Shown: positions 24,869-37,299 of the stretch, piece by piece | Layout of the letters: the number at the start of each line of letters is the position of its first letter | Position numbering within the stretch: position 1 is the stretch's first letter | Source of the DNA: Cyprinodon diabolis | Lineage: Eukaryota > Chordata > Actinopteri > Cyprinodontiformes > Cyprinodontidae | NCBI GenBank assembly: GCA_030533445.1 | Contig: CM060068.1 | Span: 33,428,010-33,492,009, forward strand | DNA length: 64,000 nucleotides | Reading direction: 5' to 3' | Made by a program: the position numbers and the translations under genes | Notes under the pieces: generated by a model | What the model saw: only the letters and a program-made list of their open reading frames with translations | Told to the model about the DNA's origin: nothing | The model's database searches: none

Positions 24869-27039
24869 GTGAGTTTTTCTTGTGCTCAGAACTAAAAGGT
24901 TTCTAGTTTAGAACAACAACCCTCCGTAAAGTTGATATTTCACGTGGAAAAATCTGAGCTGGCTGAGCAGCCCCATGATCAAATATGTCGACCAAACTTC
25001 TTTAAATAATCAAGCTGAGCCCAGAAGGAAAGAAAGGTTTGGAAACACTTGGAGTAACTTTGGAGAAATACAGCATTGGTAGCTTGTAGTTGGCACCAAA
25101 ACAACTAAAAAAAACACTTGTAACTAAAACACATTAAATAAGTTAGACTAATTAAGACATGGTTAATTAGATAAGAAATAATTAAACAAGTAGTAATACA
25201 CTTTTAAAACTGTCATAAGGAGAACCTTTCTCCTTATAACTACATCTAAGGTACCTCAGTGTTAATTTGCTTAGTTTGCCAGCAAGTTTGACTTTAACAT
25301 TAGCACTGTCGCAAAACTCACAATCCAAAATTATTATGACTTTCCTTAGTTTGCAGATATTCTATATCACAATAGAAACTATATATGTGTCAGCTTGTTT
25401 TTTGAAAGTATAGATATATTAATTAGTTTTGACTTAAGAGCCTCAATTTAACTCTAGGCAAAAGGCTTTTTAAAACAAAATAAAGTAGCTTATATTACAG
25501 AAATCATTATGGTACACAAAATATTAAAAAATTACACATTCAGTCTTATTACTTTTTAGTATGAGTTATATTTTTGTCTCCAACCCGAAATTCTTCTCCC
25601 AAAAAAAAGAAACTTTCTCAACCACAATCATGTTATCTTATCTCCATTATACAAAAACTTAATGAATGGTTTTATATATGCTTAAATCTTAAAGCTAGTA
25701 CCTGTTTTGAAGTGAGACTCCAAACAGATGCTAAGAAAAAACAAGCAACCTGTTCAGCTGTGATAATTACTGCTACTAAATTCAATCACTCTGTCAGCTT
25801 CCAATAAATCAATGAGCAAATAAACCATCAGGCTATGAGGAATTGCCTTCCAGTACTCATCTGTGTTTTATCTCATTGATGTTCCTGTGATGGTCGTCCT
25901 GGAGATATTGAATGCTCTTTTAAGCAAAGTGCTGACATCATAATAAAAGGGCCATCGCATACTGGCCGGCTGTGCTGTTTGGGAGCTTCAGGCTAAAGAG
26001 ATGGAAGGCCTCTGAAGGAGGACAAAGAAAGGCAGCCTTCAAAGTCAATACAAGCAACTGCACTATGTGGTTTCAGTTACCACACATAATAACCTGCTGT
26101 ATAAAAGCTGCACAGTACTTTAAATAATTATACAATTTAAACCTCATGATAAATAATGTGTTCAACTGTGTCTTTTCACATTAAGATTCATTTTCAGTTC
26201 TGTCAGGTTACCTGAAAAACTACAAAAAAAACACATCTAGACGTGTAGGGCATAGATTGAAAATGACACTGCATAGAGTTTATTTTTAAACAAGCTCAAA
26301 TGCACTTTCACCTCACTGGGTGTGCATCTGTGCCCAACTTTTCTGATGACAGTGTATTTAATCCATTGTTCGTGACTTTGTGAAAATAAAGCGAAGGGCT
26401 GGCAAATTCAAACATCAAAACTTTAAGCTAGGTGACATGTCAGTGCATTCATAACCCAAGTGTCTTAAAGCATTATTGACGAAAAGTCTCCTGCTAAGAT
26501 GTTTATTTCTGAGGCCTGTGAAAAGCAGCAGAAAGAGGATCAGCGGGTGCCTGTCTTGAAGCACATGCAGCTCAGACAGCCATCTAGTGTCAGAAACAAG
26601 AAACACAAAAGAATTCAGGAGAGAGAGACGAATCATTACTGTTTTAAGTTCTTTTTGCATTGCCATTTAGTTACAGGGAGGCAAACCAGGTGTATTTCAA
26701 ATAAACAGATAAATCTAACAACCTTTCAAAGATTACATGTGGTAAATGTAGGTGTACATTCTATTAGAGTAAAGAAAATATGCTCCACTTGAGATGGGAT
26801 GATGGTCAGTACATGAGTTTTCAGCCAACACAAAATAAAATCCCCGTTTTCAGCCATATAGCCATCCAACTGAGAAATCTCAACGTTTTTCCCTGGAATA
26901 CAACAAAAAATAAAAAAAAACAGCCTCTGCTATTAGAATCTGGCTTTACTGTAATGCTTTGCATTGATTGTAACATTTGATTTTGTGAGCACTAATGATG
27001 GTCAGAGGGCCCGGAAGCACCATTGTAAGGTAGCCTCAC

Positions 27040-27195
27040 TTCTGTCAATGAGCCCCAGGGCAGCTGTGGCTACAATGTGGCTTACCACCATCTGTGTGTG
27101 AGTGTGAGCATGAATGGGTGAATGACTGTGTTGTAAAGTGTGTTGGTCAAGTCTCCTGACTCTAAAAAGCACAATATAAGTACAGGCCATTTACT
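27040..27195 (+). repeat. Short fish interspersed repeat
   Basis: The order AATGAGCCCCAGGGCAGCTG, GGCTACAATGTGGCTTACCA, ATGAATGGGTGAATGACTGT and AGTACAGGCCATTTACTA is a repeat I know from many teleost genomes. The minus-strand frame here is a shadow of it. Confidence 0.6.
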
Positions 27196-27809
27196 ATTTT
27201 GTTAATGTATGCAACCTAAATAAACATGTGCAAATGCCTGCCAGAGTCTCCAGATTGCAAAAATGAATATGCATTTTGCTGTATTCAAACAAAGACACAA
27301 AGGGAAGCTCCAACCTGTTGTTAGCACAGACCCCTTTTCCTTGCTGTGCAAAAAAAAAAACTCTGCTCCCTTAATAACTATGCATCGTATGACAATAGGT
27401 GTTAGGCAAAACACATAATCACAAAAATAAATACAGCACATTGTCGCTTCATCAGCACTTGCAAAAATAGGGTATGTTCAGTTCTGGTATTAGTTATTAT
27501 GCAGTTTATTCCTTTACTCACTCTCTCCCCCCTGTCTGCCAGAAAAAGGTCTCGGCCTCCGTACAGTCACAGACTTATCGTCTAATTGCTTCCCATTGAT
27601 CCTGTCCGATCAGGTGCTTAATGTTCATCCTTTTCCAGTCTTGTCTCCTAAGCAATTCTGCCAAACCCAATCTAAGAAGAGAACATCTGTTTCACTGCTC
27701 ATAAAACATCCAGCGGCAGGAGAAACACAGCAGAGCATTGTTTTCCTACTGCTGGAAAAGGTTACTGCAGAAACTGAGAATTTGGTGTTTCTAGCTCATA
27801 TGGTATCAT

Positions 27810-28130
27810 GTAGACTAATCATACCATTTAAGCTGTTACATATTTTGTTACATTACAACCACAAACTTCATTGTATTCTTTAATCTGTCAAACATACAAT
27901 GTGTTTTAAAGATGGTTTGTTTTTTCCTATTGAATGAAGAATGTAAAGAAAATAATTTGCCAATAATCCGTTCAGTTTAGATTTGGACCTTGGGCTTCTC
28001 TAAAACACTGGTCTAATTTAATCTAAGCCATTCGGTAGTAACTTATACTGTTAGGTCAGTGTTGTTGTTCTGCTAGAAGATGAACATATTCCCAAGTATT
28101 CATTTGTCATCTTTAACAGGCTTCTTTATG
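27810..28130. mobile_element. Degenerate Tc1-family remnant
   Basis: Short blocks in order, including TTGTTACATTACAACCACAA, TTGGACCTTGGGCTTCTCTA, AGTGTTGTTGTTCTGCTAGA and TTTAACAGGCTTCTTTATGG, resemble the antisense transposase region of a common fish Tc1-like element, with many substitutions and deletions. It is not coding. Related remnants lie at 37300-38410 and 39795-39930. Confidence 0.5.
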
Positions 28131-28622
28131 GGTTTTGCTTTGTCAACCATCCAAACAACTCATATCAGCTTTACTGTCCTTGCTGAAAATAAAATACTCC
28201 CCACATGTAGTTGCCACCACTACGTTCTATGGTCGTTGGGCTTTTCATGATTTTTTTTTTGTTGTTGTTGTTGTTTTTTCCACGACACATACAGTTTTCA
28301 CACTTTTGAAAACCTCAGAGACATTCATCTTAAACAGAGACTGTGCATATTGATTAATAAATACAGAAATATGCAAGATTGCTGCTTCAGATAGGCTAAT
28401 TATCTGGATTAAGAATCTATCCAGGAATAAAGAAATACACATAAACATTACCTAACAGGAGAGGAAACACAGCTCAAACATCATATTATATGACAAACAT
28501 CTGATAGAGCACTTTCCGCTACATTGTTTTGGTTCATGACCCATGAAAAACTACAGCGGGGATATTTTTAGGGATTTATTTTCCATATTAAAGAATAAAA
28601 ATCTTTTTATCAACTCTAGATA

Positions 28623-29280
28623 TGTAATGACTCAGAACAGAGGACCCAGTATATAGGCCAGTCAGACAGTTCAATAACTTCAAAAGCGTTTATTTAAAAA
28701 AAACTGGTGGAATGGATCTGCAGCGGCTAGGGCGTCTAAAGCAGAAACCTCTACTGGAGAGAAACAAAGGTTAGTGAACACGATAACATGAAGGATGATT
28801 ATAAAGGCATCACTAACCTTGTTTTATATTTCAGTCCATTCCCAGAGAACGAGGATGATTCCAGCCGGTTTGCAAACAAGACGCAGTGGACACTACCGGA
28901 GAATTTCAGATACTGAAGCCTTAAAGGCTGCAGAACTGGCAGAAGATCAGATCCAAGCAGACGAAGGAAGGCAGGATAATCCACAGGGCAGAGCCAAGGG
29001 GCAGCTCCAGGTACAGTTCACAAGAGGAATCCAACAGGAGTCCGAAGACAGGTCAGGCAAACAGATGAGAACAGGAACAGGCAAGCTCAAAGGTCCAAAT
29101 ACAGAAAAGGATCAGGATCAGGCAATCAGAACACTATTAGTAACACTGGAAAACTCTCAACACCAAAGGCTCGAGAATATTCTTGCACTGATGGCTGGAA
29201 CCAAGCAGCTTAAATAGAGGCAGGAGGAGGTGGATCAGATGAGCAGTAATGAGAAACTCCTTCACCAGAGCTGGATGTAT
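28623..29280 (-). repeat. LTR-like element (family A, copy 2, truncated)
   Basis: Read on the minus strand it matches family A at 5758-6517. It has the TTTCTCATTACTGCTCATCT and GATCCACCTCCTCC start region and the same intron-like block bounded by GGTTAGTGA and TCACTAACC. It also has an AATAAA signal (as TTTATT near 28690) and the end GAGTCATTACA. The first bases (TGTCATGATC) are missing, so the copy is 5' truncated. The plus-strand frame at 28795-29217 is derived from the repeat. Confidence 0.6.
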
Positions 29281-29556
29281 GTTTTCTTTTTCAGTTCCCC
29301 TTCTTGGAGTACCTCATTAACTTTCTGCCTTGCACTTTACCACTTTGCTTTAATTTATTACATCCAACCATATTAAACACATTGGCCTGTGTTTTTAAAA
29401 TGTCAAAGTATGAATATTATTGCAAGGTACTGTCTGATTGTTTTTTTTACAAGATAGATTACTCCCTTCTTGCTCATATGGAACCACTGAAGGCCTCAGT
29501 GTTCATTTTGATGCTTGAAATGTGTTTGAATCATTGTGGATGGGCAACATGATATA

Positions 29557-30804
29557 CACTATATTGCCAAAAGTATTTGCTCACCCATCCAAATTATTGG
29601 AATCAGGTGTTCCAATCACTTCCATGGCCACAGGTGTATAAATTCAAGCACCTAGGCATGCAGACTGTTTTTACAAACATTTGTGAAAGAATGGGTCGCT
29701 CTCAGGAGCTCAGTGAATTCCAGCGTGGAACTGTGATAGGATGCCACCTGTGCAACAAATCCAGTCGTGAAATTTCCTCGCTCCTAAATATTCCACAGTC
29801 AACTGTCAGCTGTATTATAAGAAAATGGAAGTGTTTGGGAACGACAGCAACTCAGCCACGAAGTGGTAGGCCACGTAAACTGACGGAGCGGGGTCAGCGG
29901 ATGCTGAAGCGCATAGTGCGAAGAGGTCGCCAACTTTCTGCAGAGTCAATCACTACAGACCTCCAAACTTCATGTGGCCTTCAGATTAGCTCAAGAACAG
30001 TGCGCAGAGAGCTTCATGGAATGGGTTTCCATGGTCGAGCAGCTGCATCCAAGCCATACATAACCAAGTGCAATGCAAAGCGTCGGATGCGGTGGTGTAA
30101 AGCACGCCGCCACTGGACTCTAGAGCAGTGGAGACGCGTTCTCTGGAGTGACGAATCGCGCTTCTCCATCTGGCAATCTGATGGACGGGTCTGGGTTTGG
30201 CGGTTGCCAGGAGAACGGTACTTGTCTGACTGCATTGTGCCAAGTGTAAAGTTTGGTGGAGGGGGGATTATGGTGTGGGGTTGTTTTTCAGGAGCTGGGC
30301 TTGGCCCCTTAGTTCCAGTGAAAGGAACTCTGAATGCTTCAGCATACCAAGACATTTTGGACAATTCCATGCTCCCAACTTTGTGGGAACAGTTTGGAGC
30401 TGGCCCCTTCCTCTTCCAACATGACTGTGCACCAGTGCACAAAGCAAGGTCCATAAAGACATGGATGACAGAGTCTGGTGTGGATGAACTTGACTGGCCT
30501 GCACAGAGTCCTGACCTCAACCCGATAGAACACCTTTGGGATGAATTAGAGCGGAGACTGAGAGCCAGGCCTTCTCGTCCAACATCAGTGTGCGACCTCA
30601 CAAATGCGCTTCTGGAAGAATGGTCAAAAATTCCCATAAACACACTCCTAAACCTTGTGGACAGCCTTCCCAGAAGAGTTGAAGCTGTTCTAGCTGCAAA
30701 GGGTGGACCGACGTCATATTGAACCCTATGGATTAGGAACGGGATGTCACTTAAGCTCATATGTGAGTCAAGGCAGGTGAGCAAATACTTTTGGCAATAT
30801 AGTG
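29557..30804 (+). mobile_element. Complete Tc1-like transposon
   Basis: The 1248-bp element has 29-bp terminal inverted repeats (29557-29585 and 30776-30804) beginning CACTATATTGCCAAAAGTAT that are identical as read. It is flanked on each side by the TA target duplication of the Tc1/mariner superfamily (29555-29556, 30805-30806). It encodes one uninterrupted transposase. Intact ends and an intact reading frame suggest a recent insertion compared with the decayed Tc1 remnants elsewhere in the window. Confidence 0.95.
29691..30722 (+). CDS. Tc1-like transposase, intact
   Basis: This nuclear cut-and-paste transposase has 343 residues, full length for the family. The ATG at 29691 (MGRSQEL) is chosen because it starts just before the DNA-binding region; in-frame codons further upstream run back into the terminal repeat. 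An N-terminal helix-turn-helix region (about 8-46) is followed by a GRPRK motif (59-63) and a second DNA-binding region. The catalytic DDE domain has Asp154 in WSDESRF, Asp245 in FQHDCAP and Glu280 in [11 protein letters not shown]. The last two are separated by 34 residues, the DD34E signature of Tc1. A glycine-rich box lies at 189-192. I see no stop or frameshift. Whether the protein is active cannot be told from sequence alone. Confidence 0.95.
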   Translation: MGRSQELSEFQRGTVIGCHLCNKSSREISSLLNIPQSTVSCIIRKWKCLGTTATQPRSGRPRKLTERGQRMLKRIVRRGRQLSAESITTDLQTSCGLQISSRTVRRELHGMGFHGRAAASKPYITKCNAKRRMRWCKARRHWTLEQWRRVLWSDESRFSIWQSDGRVWVWRLPGERYLSDCIVPSVKFGGGGIMVWGCFSGAGLGPLVPVKGTLNASAYQDILDNSMLPTLWEQFGAGPFLFQHDCAPVHKARSIKTWMTESGVDELDWPAQSPDLNPIEHLWDELERRLRARPSRPTSVCDLTNALLEEWSKIPINTLLNLVDSLPRRVEAVLAAKGGPTSY

Positions 30805-31718
30805 TAGAAGTTATATCACCAAAAGACAGACAGAAAGCCTGTAAGCCCTTAACAAGAGGGGGCTGTTTATTTTGGAGGGCAGTAAGAGAGACTTTTCCTG
30901 TAAGGTGAACCCAGATCAAGGATTTGAGACAGAAAATCCAAGCTCGACCTCAAGATTAAATGGAATCGGCATCAAATACGAAGGCCTGCGTATGTTGGCA
31001 GGCACTGCACTGGACCTCTGTGGGTTTTCGTTTTTAGATTTCAATCATCACATGAATTCAAAATACGTTGTGTTTTGTAATACCCTAAAAACCTGGATAT
31101 GAGTCACAGCCCCAATAAAAAATATGTTCAGTTGAATTGCAGCTTTATTTTATTATGCAGGCCACTTCTTGGTGGGATCAGATCAATGGAGATTTTGAAT
31201 AAGACAGACACTGAGGTGGACAGAAGACACAGCTTTTGGCGCACATTAAGAGGGCACTTTTCTTCCATCAAGATCACACATTTCTTTTTTTTTTATCCTC
31301 TTTACTGTGTTATTGAGTAAGAGTCAACCGTCTTGTGATGCCCATTAAAAATATTAACTTAAAAAGTGGAGAGTTTCCCCTTCCTGCAGTGTGGTTTTGG
31401 GTTACTTTGAAAATAATGGACTAATTAAAGCAACTTGGTTTATTATTGTATGTAAAAAAAAAAATGTTGCTTTAGATCACTGAGCAGGTCTTTAAAAAAA
31501 CTAAATCAGGTCATAATACTATGGTGGGGTTTTTTTTGGAGACTAAGTGGGGGATAAAAACATTTAACACAGAAGATAACATTTTCTTCATCTGATCATG
31601 TTTATGTTCAACAGTGATTATATAGACTGTGAACATTTTAATTCAATAAGATATAGTAAGATATTGTATTATGAGTAAGAAAAACGGGACCAAAGAAGGG
31701 TTAATTGTTAGAACAGCA

Positions 31719-31870
31719 TAGAATAGAATTGAATAGAATAGAATAGAATTCAACTTTCTTGTCATTACATTGTAAGAAGTACAAACAACGAAATGTCGAT
31801 TGCATCTATCCAGAAGTGCTTTACAGGGTATACATGTTTATTTACATGTGCACAGAGACTATGTATGCGT
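31719..31870 (-). repeat. Antisense LINE 3' end
   Basis: The GAATAGAATAGAATTCAACT run followed by TTCTTGTCATTACATTGTAA is the reverse complement of the simple-repeat 3' tail of a common teleost LINE. The boundaries are approximate. Confidence 0.5.
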
Positions 31871-33479
31871 TGACTATAAATGATACATATATAAAAAGAG
31901 AGTAAGAGGCTATAAAGTAAATAAATAGGAAAACTATATACAGATTATAGAGGAAGTTAGTTAGTCTACACACTGATTTTCACCTTATTTCTAATTTTCT
32001 AATATTACTTGGATAAATTTTCCAAAGGAAATTAGCTAAAGTGAAAAATAAATACCAAATGAAAAATATTGAGCTGTAGTAGTAGCAACCAATCTGAACA
32101 CAGAACATATAACATTTCAGTGAGAGTTATATAAAAGTAAATGGGTGTAAAAACTCAATGAATACTATCTGCTAAAAGCCTTTAAACTGATCTTCTCTTA
32201 AAAATAATACAACATTACCCTTTTAGGCATATTATATATTTAAATCTATCAACATATCAAATCTAGTTCTACTTGTACAAAGTTGCAAAGTGGAAATTAA
32301 TGTCAGCCAACCACCTGCCATTCATGTTATTATCCTGCATAGTTTATTTATTTTGCCATTTCTAATTTCAACCTGTGGAAAAAGTTAAATAAAGGGTGAT
32401 CAGCTTTGTTAACGGTTCAAAAGGAGAAGCTTTATTATCATTGTACTTTCGTTGCCAAGGACTACACTTCATCCTGCACCAATTTGGGATGAGGGAATGA
32501 ATTCTCCTCGGATGCATTCCTCACAGACCACCAACGACTGTCTGTGAAGAAGGATGAGGCTCCTTTTAATCTCAGTTCTGACCAAACAAACTGGGTCACA
32601 GCTTGTGACTCGGTCTTCAGATAAAACCATCCAACACCTCTTCCAGCAGCCAAAGACTACGTTAAAAAATAACAGAGGAGTTTTTAATTATGTAATGATG
32701 TAAAACCTACCGCAGACGTTAAAAGATTGACTCTTAACTATTCATGAAGCGATTTTCTTTAACTGTTCTGTAAATAGGTTGGAGTGGTGCAAACGTCCTT
32801 CAAGTCCTCTCCTGTGCATTATTCAGTCTCATTCTGGAGCGCAGGCTGCCGTCCTCTCGTAGACGAGTCGACCACTAACACTCCGCACTAATGTGATGTA
32901 AAAATGAATGATGAAATCTGCAGAGGCCGAATGAAAGAGGGACTGGGAGTGTGTGCGCGTAAACGCTGGCCCTGGTGAGGCTTGTGCATGTGTGTTCAAA
33001 GGTGAGGCCTTGGGTGATGTAGAATAGGATTCCCTTACCTCCCTATAAGTACAGAGGAGGATAAAAGCCAGATGTAATGACCTTGGTATAATGAAGGCCT
33101 TGCTTATTTCCATGAGTTTTCTTGCCTTCATGAATCAACCCTTCCATCGAAGGGGGGGGGGGTTAAGGCGGAAAGAAAAAAAGAGGGGGAAATAAGGGGG
33201 AGCTTTGTCTGTAGCCAGCAACATATGCCCACAATCGAACACAAACTCTTGTTCCCATGTTCCAGCCATTATGAAAAAGATTATTATCTTGAGGCAAATT
33301 AATAGATGAAACACATTTTTCCAAATGGCTGGTTGTTCTTCGGGGTGACCAATTTATTTGCAATTTCCCTGATTCTTCAAGTTATTTACAAAGTGATGTA
33401 ATACTTTTTGCTTTTTTTATGTTGAAAGCAAAAGCAGCATGTTGTCTAGGGCCACTTTGTGCAGCTAATACGGCAAGAC

Positions 33480-33735
33480 GAAATGAAAGGCTTCAAAAGA
33501 GCTCCTCCACTCGAAGCTGATGCAGTGTCATGGCCGACATCCAGATATCACTCGACTGCAGCGAAGCACAACAATAGCAAACAATAAACAACTGGTAATT
33601 GGTGTGATCCTCTGTCCCAACAAACAAAAAATATCCTTGATTTGCAGTGAAATTGCCTGCGTTAACGTGTCTGCTCGCCGTGACCCTCTGAGGATATCAA
33701 AAGCCTCGTGATGGGCCTGTCTCATTAAAGATGAA
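33480..33735. promoter_or_regulatory. Candidate conserved non-coding element
   Basis: It is among the most complex sequence in the desert. Examples are CAGTGTCATGGCCGACATCC, AGATATCACTCGACTGCAGC, AACAATAGCAAACAATAAAC, AACTGGTAATTGGTGTGATC and ATTGCCTGCGTTAACGTGTC. AACAAT (Sox-type) and TAATTG (homeodomain-type) cores are close together, and no extended coding frame shows a domain. The regulatory call is inference. Confidence 0.28.
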
Positions 33736-36146
33736 GCTGAAAACAGACGTACAACACTCTGATCATTACAGCTGGCATGAACTCACCTCTGATTCCTGCT
33801 GCATGCTTGACTGGCATAAGGCGATTGGGATGGAGTGAAAGAGTTGTGTGTATGTGAGGAAGTGAGTGAGAAAGGTGACAGGTGGCATCCCATGTGAACT
33901 GCGCCCTCTTCAGGCACATTCTAGATTCTTATGTAGTTTTTGAGGGGCAAAGGTGCAAATTGTGCAAAGCACATCTATATGTAAAGGTAGAATTTTCTTG
34001 AGTGAAAGGATTTGTTGAATATCTGTTAACATGCTCTGAGCTTTCTTTGGCATCCTCACAACTATTCCTGCTTAAGCTCTCAAACTCCATATATGCCACC
34101 TCTTTCATTAATATGTGATGAGAGGGAAAATCTCCAAAGGCCCAATAGGCATAGGCATTGTTTCTCTTTTAAAGTCATCTCAGATGGAGGGAGCAAACTT
34201 CACAGCCTCAGTGAAGTGTCTAATGAAAGGAGTCTCCTCCTCCGCGGCTTCACTTCGCACAGCGTATTAGGAATCTAAATGTTGACTGAAGACAGTTTGA
34301 TTCTTTTGTTTCTCTTTTCTTAGTGCCTGTGATTTTCTTTTAGAAAAATAAGACTAATATAAAAAAAAAACACACAATGTAGACTGGTTTTGCCGTGGTA
34401 GCCATGAAAGAGCTACGAGCAGACACATCTTTGCTCAATGCCATTTTGGGAGGCGGGAAAGTGAGGTTCACACTACGTTTCATTTGAAAGCCTTATCAAA
34501 CAGAGGCTGTTAAAGGCAAAGATCAAAGGCATTTCTGGGCCAAAATATCACTAGACTGGCAACATCCTTGTAAGATTTCTGCTGTATGATAACAGTTGTT
34601 TCAACAATTTCTGGGCTATTATTGGAGATAAAGCAGACACGCAGCGGGACACTGAAAGAATTAAGTATATATCTAAGGAGTAACACAGAATCATAAATGT
34701 TGTTGCATTTAATTTCTTCCGCACTTTGAATCTAAGTAAAAATCGTAACTCTGCTTTTTAACTGTAAACCTCATTCTTGGAAAAGCTGAATACACAGATG
34801 GCATTCTGTTCAAGAAACATACGATCTTGGGTTCATTTTATTCATGGTATGAATTTCCCTATAAACAAACTATCCTCATTACAAATTTTGAAATTACTTC
34901 ATTCAATTGAATCCACAATTAAAATATTTATATGCATGTCTGTTCTAAAAAGGTTTTATACATCTAAATAAAAAAATAAAATAAACTCCTTTATATTATA
35001 AATCCCTGACCTTAGGGTATAGACAACAACAAAAATGGTTTATCTTGTAACATTTTATTGCATTTATGTAATGCTAAATATATTTTTTCTCTAGGTGTTT
35101 AAACTAAATATTTCTTTACCGCAGAGCGGGAAAAAAAATAGAGAATGCTTGGGGATGATAACTTTTCTTTGCACGCTAACGTATTACCACTAATGCATAA
35201 TCAATAAAAATGTTATCTTTACCATGCAGTTGACTCTGTTTCTCATGATACATCAGTTGCTGCTCTTATTTGTTTATACTTCTGTCCTTCCTTATACTCC
35301 TGTTCTTTTACACTCATATTTTGTCATAGCGAGTCGACATAAAGATGACAAATTTTATTTTCTGTTATTTTTATCATTAGAAAATGGTTGCATAAATAGA
35401 CTGATTAGAAGGGGGAACAAAATGGGCTGATTAAAGCAGTTAAGCTTGTTATGATATCAAGGAAAATTACTGCTTAAGATCAGTGAGCGGGTCTTTACAA
35501 AAATAAAGTCTTCTAAAAATATTCTCTATTTCTTAGAGAGGAAATTGACAAAACAATAAAACATTTTACAGACATGATCAAATTTATGTTATTCCTGTTT
35601 TTTTGTTGTTTTTTTTTTTTGCTGTTTGCCATCAAAAACTACTACTAAATCTACTGTTCTAATCGTTTAGATCTGTTTGTGTACTTATTTGGTATTTAGC
35701 TGTAAACTTGTTTTTATTTTTTAACACAGTTGTTCTGGATTTTTTGTTTGTTACATTTTCTGAGTCACTTCTACTTTCACATACATTGGAAAGATTCCTC
35801 CATTCAAGTTTCAATAGCATAAAATTAAAAAGGTAATCCTGAAACTAAAATTTAAATCAGCTTTCTTGACTTAAATTGTTTCGATTTCTGCCAACTTTTC
35901 TTTTTTTACAATGTATATAGTCAAATAATTCTGTCTCATGCAATATGAGCATGGATAAAGGGTTTGTAACACGTGTTCACTTTAACAATTTTTTGTTGGG
36001 TGAGTTTGTTTTTTTTAAGATGATAGTCCATTTAGTTCTTGGTATTAACGCACAGCGTCATTCTTAGATAAACTGTATTTACAGTAGAAACAGATTTTTA
36101 CAGCATGTAACTTAATAATTTCCCTTTAATAGAACCTATCTATTAA

Positions 36147-36150
<4 letters not shown>

Positions 36151-36208
<58 letters not shown>
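36151..36208. repeat. (TA)n microsatellite, about 28 units
   Basis: Direct reading of alternating T and A, the longest dinucleotide tract in the window. Tract length may be affected by assembly. Confidence 0.95.
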
Positions 36209-36213
<5 letters not shown>

Positions 36214-37299
36214 ACTTAATTTTAAGATTTGGGCCATTTTTTAATCCCAATAGGCAATTGTTCACTAGATCATTTTAAACAATTCTGTTTTGTGTGGTCT
36301 TTAAAGAAACCTAAAGAATAGACCACCCTTTTTTATTTTATTTCGTTGTATTTTTTTTCTTTTCTTCTATTAGGAATAATGATAAATTTAATTTGCTTTA
36401 CGACATTTAGAATTGCCCGCAATTTCTTAGCACATTTGTTTTCCCACTAAGTCCAGATCGACACACAAAATACCAGCTGGTGGTTACGAAGTTGCTGGGA
36501 AAGGTCTGAGGCTCAATCAGCAATAATTTTTGTTTTGTGTCCACTTAGTGGTTCATTTCCCGCCAGTTAAAGTTCTTTTTCTTTAGTCCTTTAAAAAAAG
36601 GCAGTGCTTACACACCTGTTTTTCTTAATGTAATAGAAATTGCGTTGCTGAGATATGTTGTTTTTACTTGTAATGATAACACAAAAATAAATTGTGATTA
36701 CAAAAATAGAGTTATTAGATGCAGAAATTATAATTTTGAAATAATGTTTTTGGATTGCAGACCAAAGCAGAAGAACAACCCGCCTCCATCTGTTCAAAAA
36801 ACACAGCTCCCTCAAGGTTTTATTTAAAAAACATTAGAGAAGTACTACAACTACCATTAGTTTAATAGTTATTTTAAAGGGAAGTATGAAAACACTTGGG
36901 AGATTTTATCATGATATAGATTTAGGAATAAGCTGAAATACCTGTTTTTTACTTTACTGCATGTGTTGAATTAATTAGGTATCATTGCGTTCATTTAAAT
37001 TTGTGAAAAGAGAGACAATATGGGATTAAATATATTCAACATATCTTATGGGAAATCTGTTAAAACTATTTAAGTATTTCAAGGAAATCTGGAACAGATG
37101 TAGAGCTAATTACTTTTACTGATGAAATGGTTGTTCTTATCTCTGACTCACTCAAAAATGTAAAAATTACCACAACAAAAAAATTTACTGCTTAACCAAA
37201 GGTTGAAGGACTGGTTCAGATAGGGGTGGCAAAAGAAATTCTCACCAAATTAACTTTGCCTGAGGTTGTAGCTTAACTGGAAAGGTACATGTAGATACA

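Larger units (their letters stand above)
20191..27039. other. Long AT-rich non-genic stretch
   Basis: It contains a partial 'tggatgga' repeat (20380-20470), T- and A-runs (21487-21506, 22554-22570, 24510-24521), a TA microsatellite (24682-24712) and one exon-like island (24793-24868). Blocks around 22370-22500, 23560-23690 and 25860-26020 are of higher complexity and rich in homeodomain and octamer-like motifs. No gene with a recognisable product is present. Confidence 0.55.
30807..37299. other. Long non-genic stretch
   Basis: No gene is supported. It contains an antisense LINE tail (31719-31870), the long TA microsatellite at 36151-36208, and AT-rich sequence from 34.7 to 36.4 kb. Higher-complexity islands at 32740-33080, 33480-33735, 34180-34270 and 34385-34580 look like candidate conserved elements. 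Confidence 0.55.

Noticed and set aside
28795..29217. 140-codon plus-strand frame
   Set aside because: It lies in an LTR-like repeat, and the related copy at 5890-6312 has a similarly low-complexity frame in the same repeat position.
29577..29690. 38-residue extension of the Tc1 transposase
   Set aside because: It begins inside the left terminal repeat; the family start is MGR- at 29691.
30014..30919. 301-codon minus-strand frame across the Tc1 element
   Set aside because: It is the antisense of the transposase gene and has no domain of its own.
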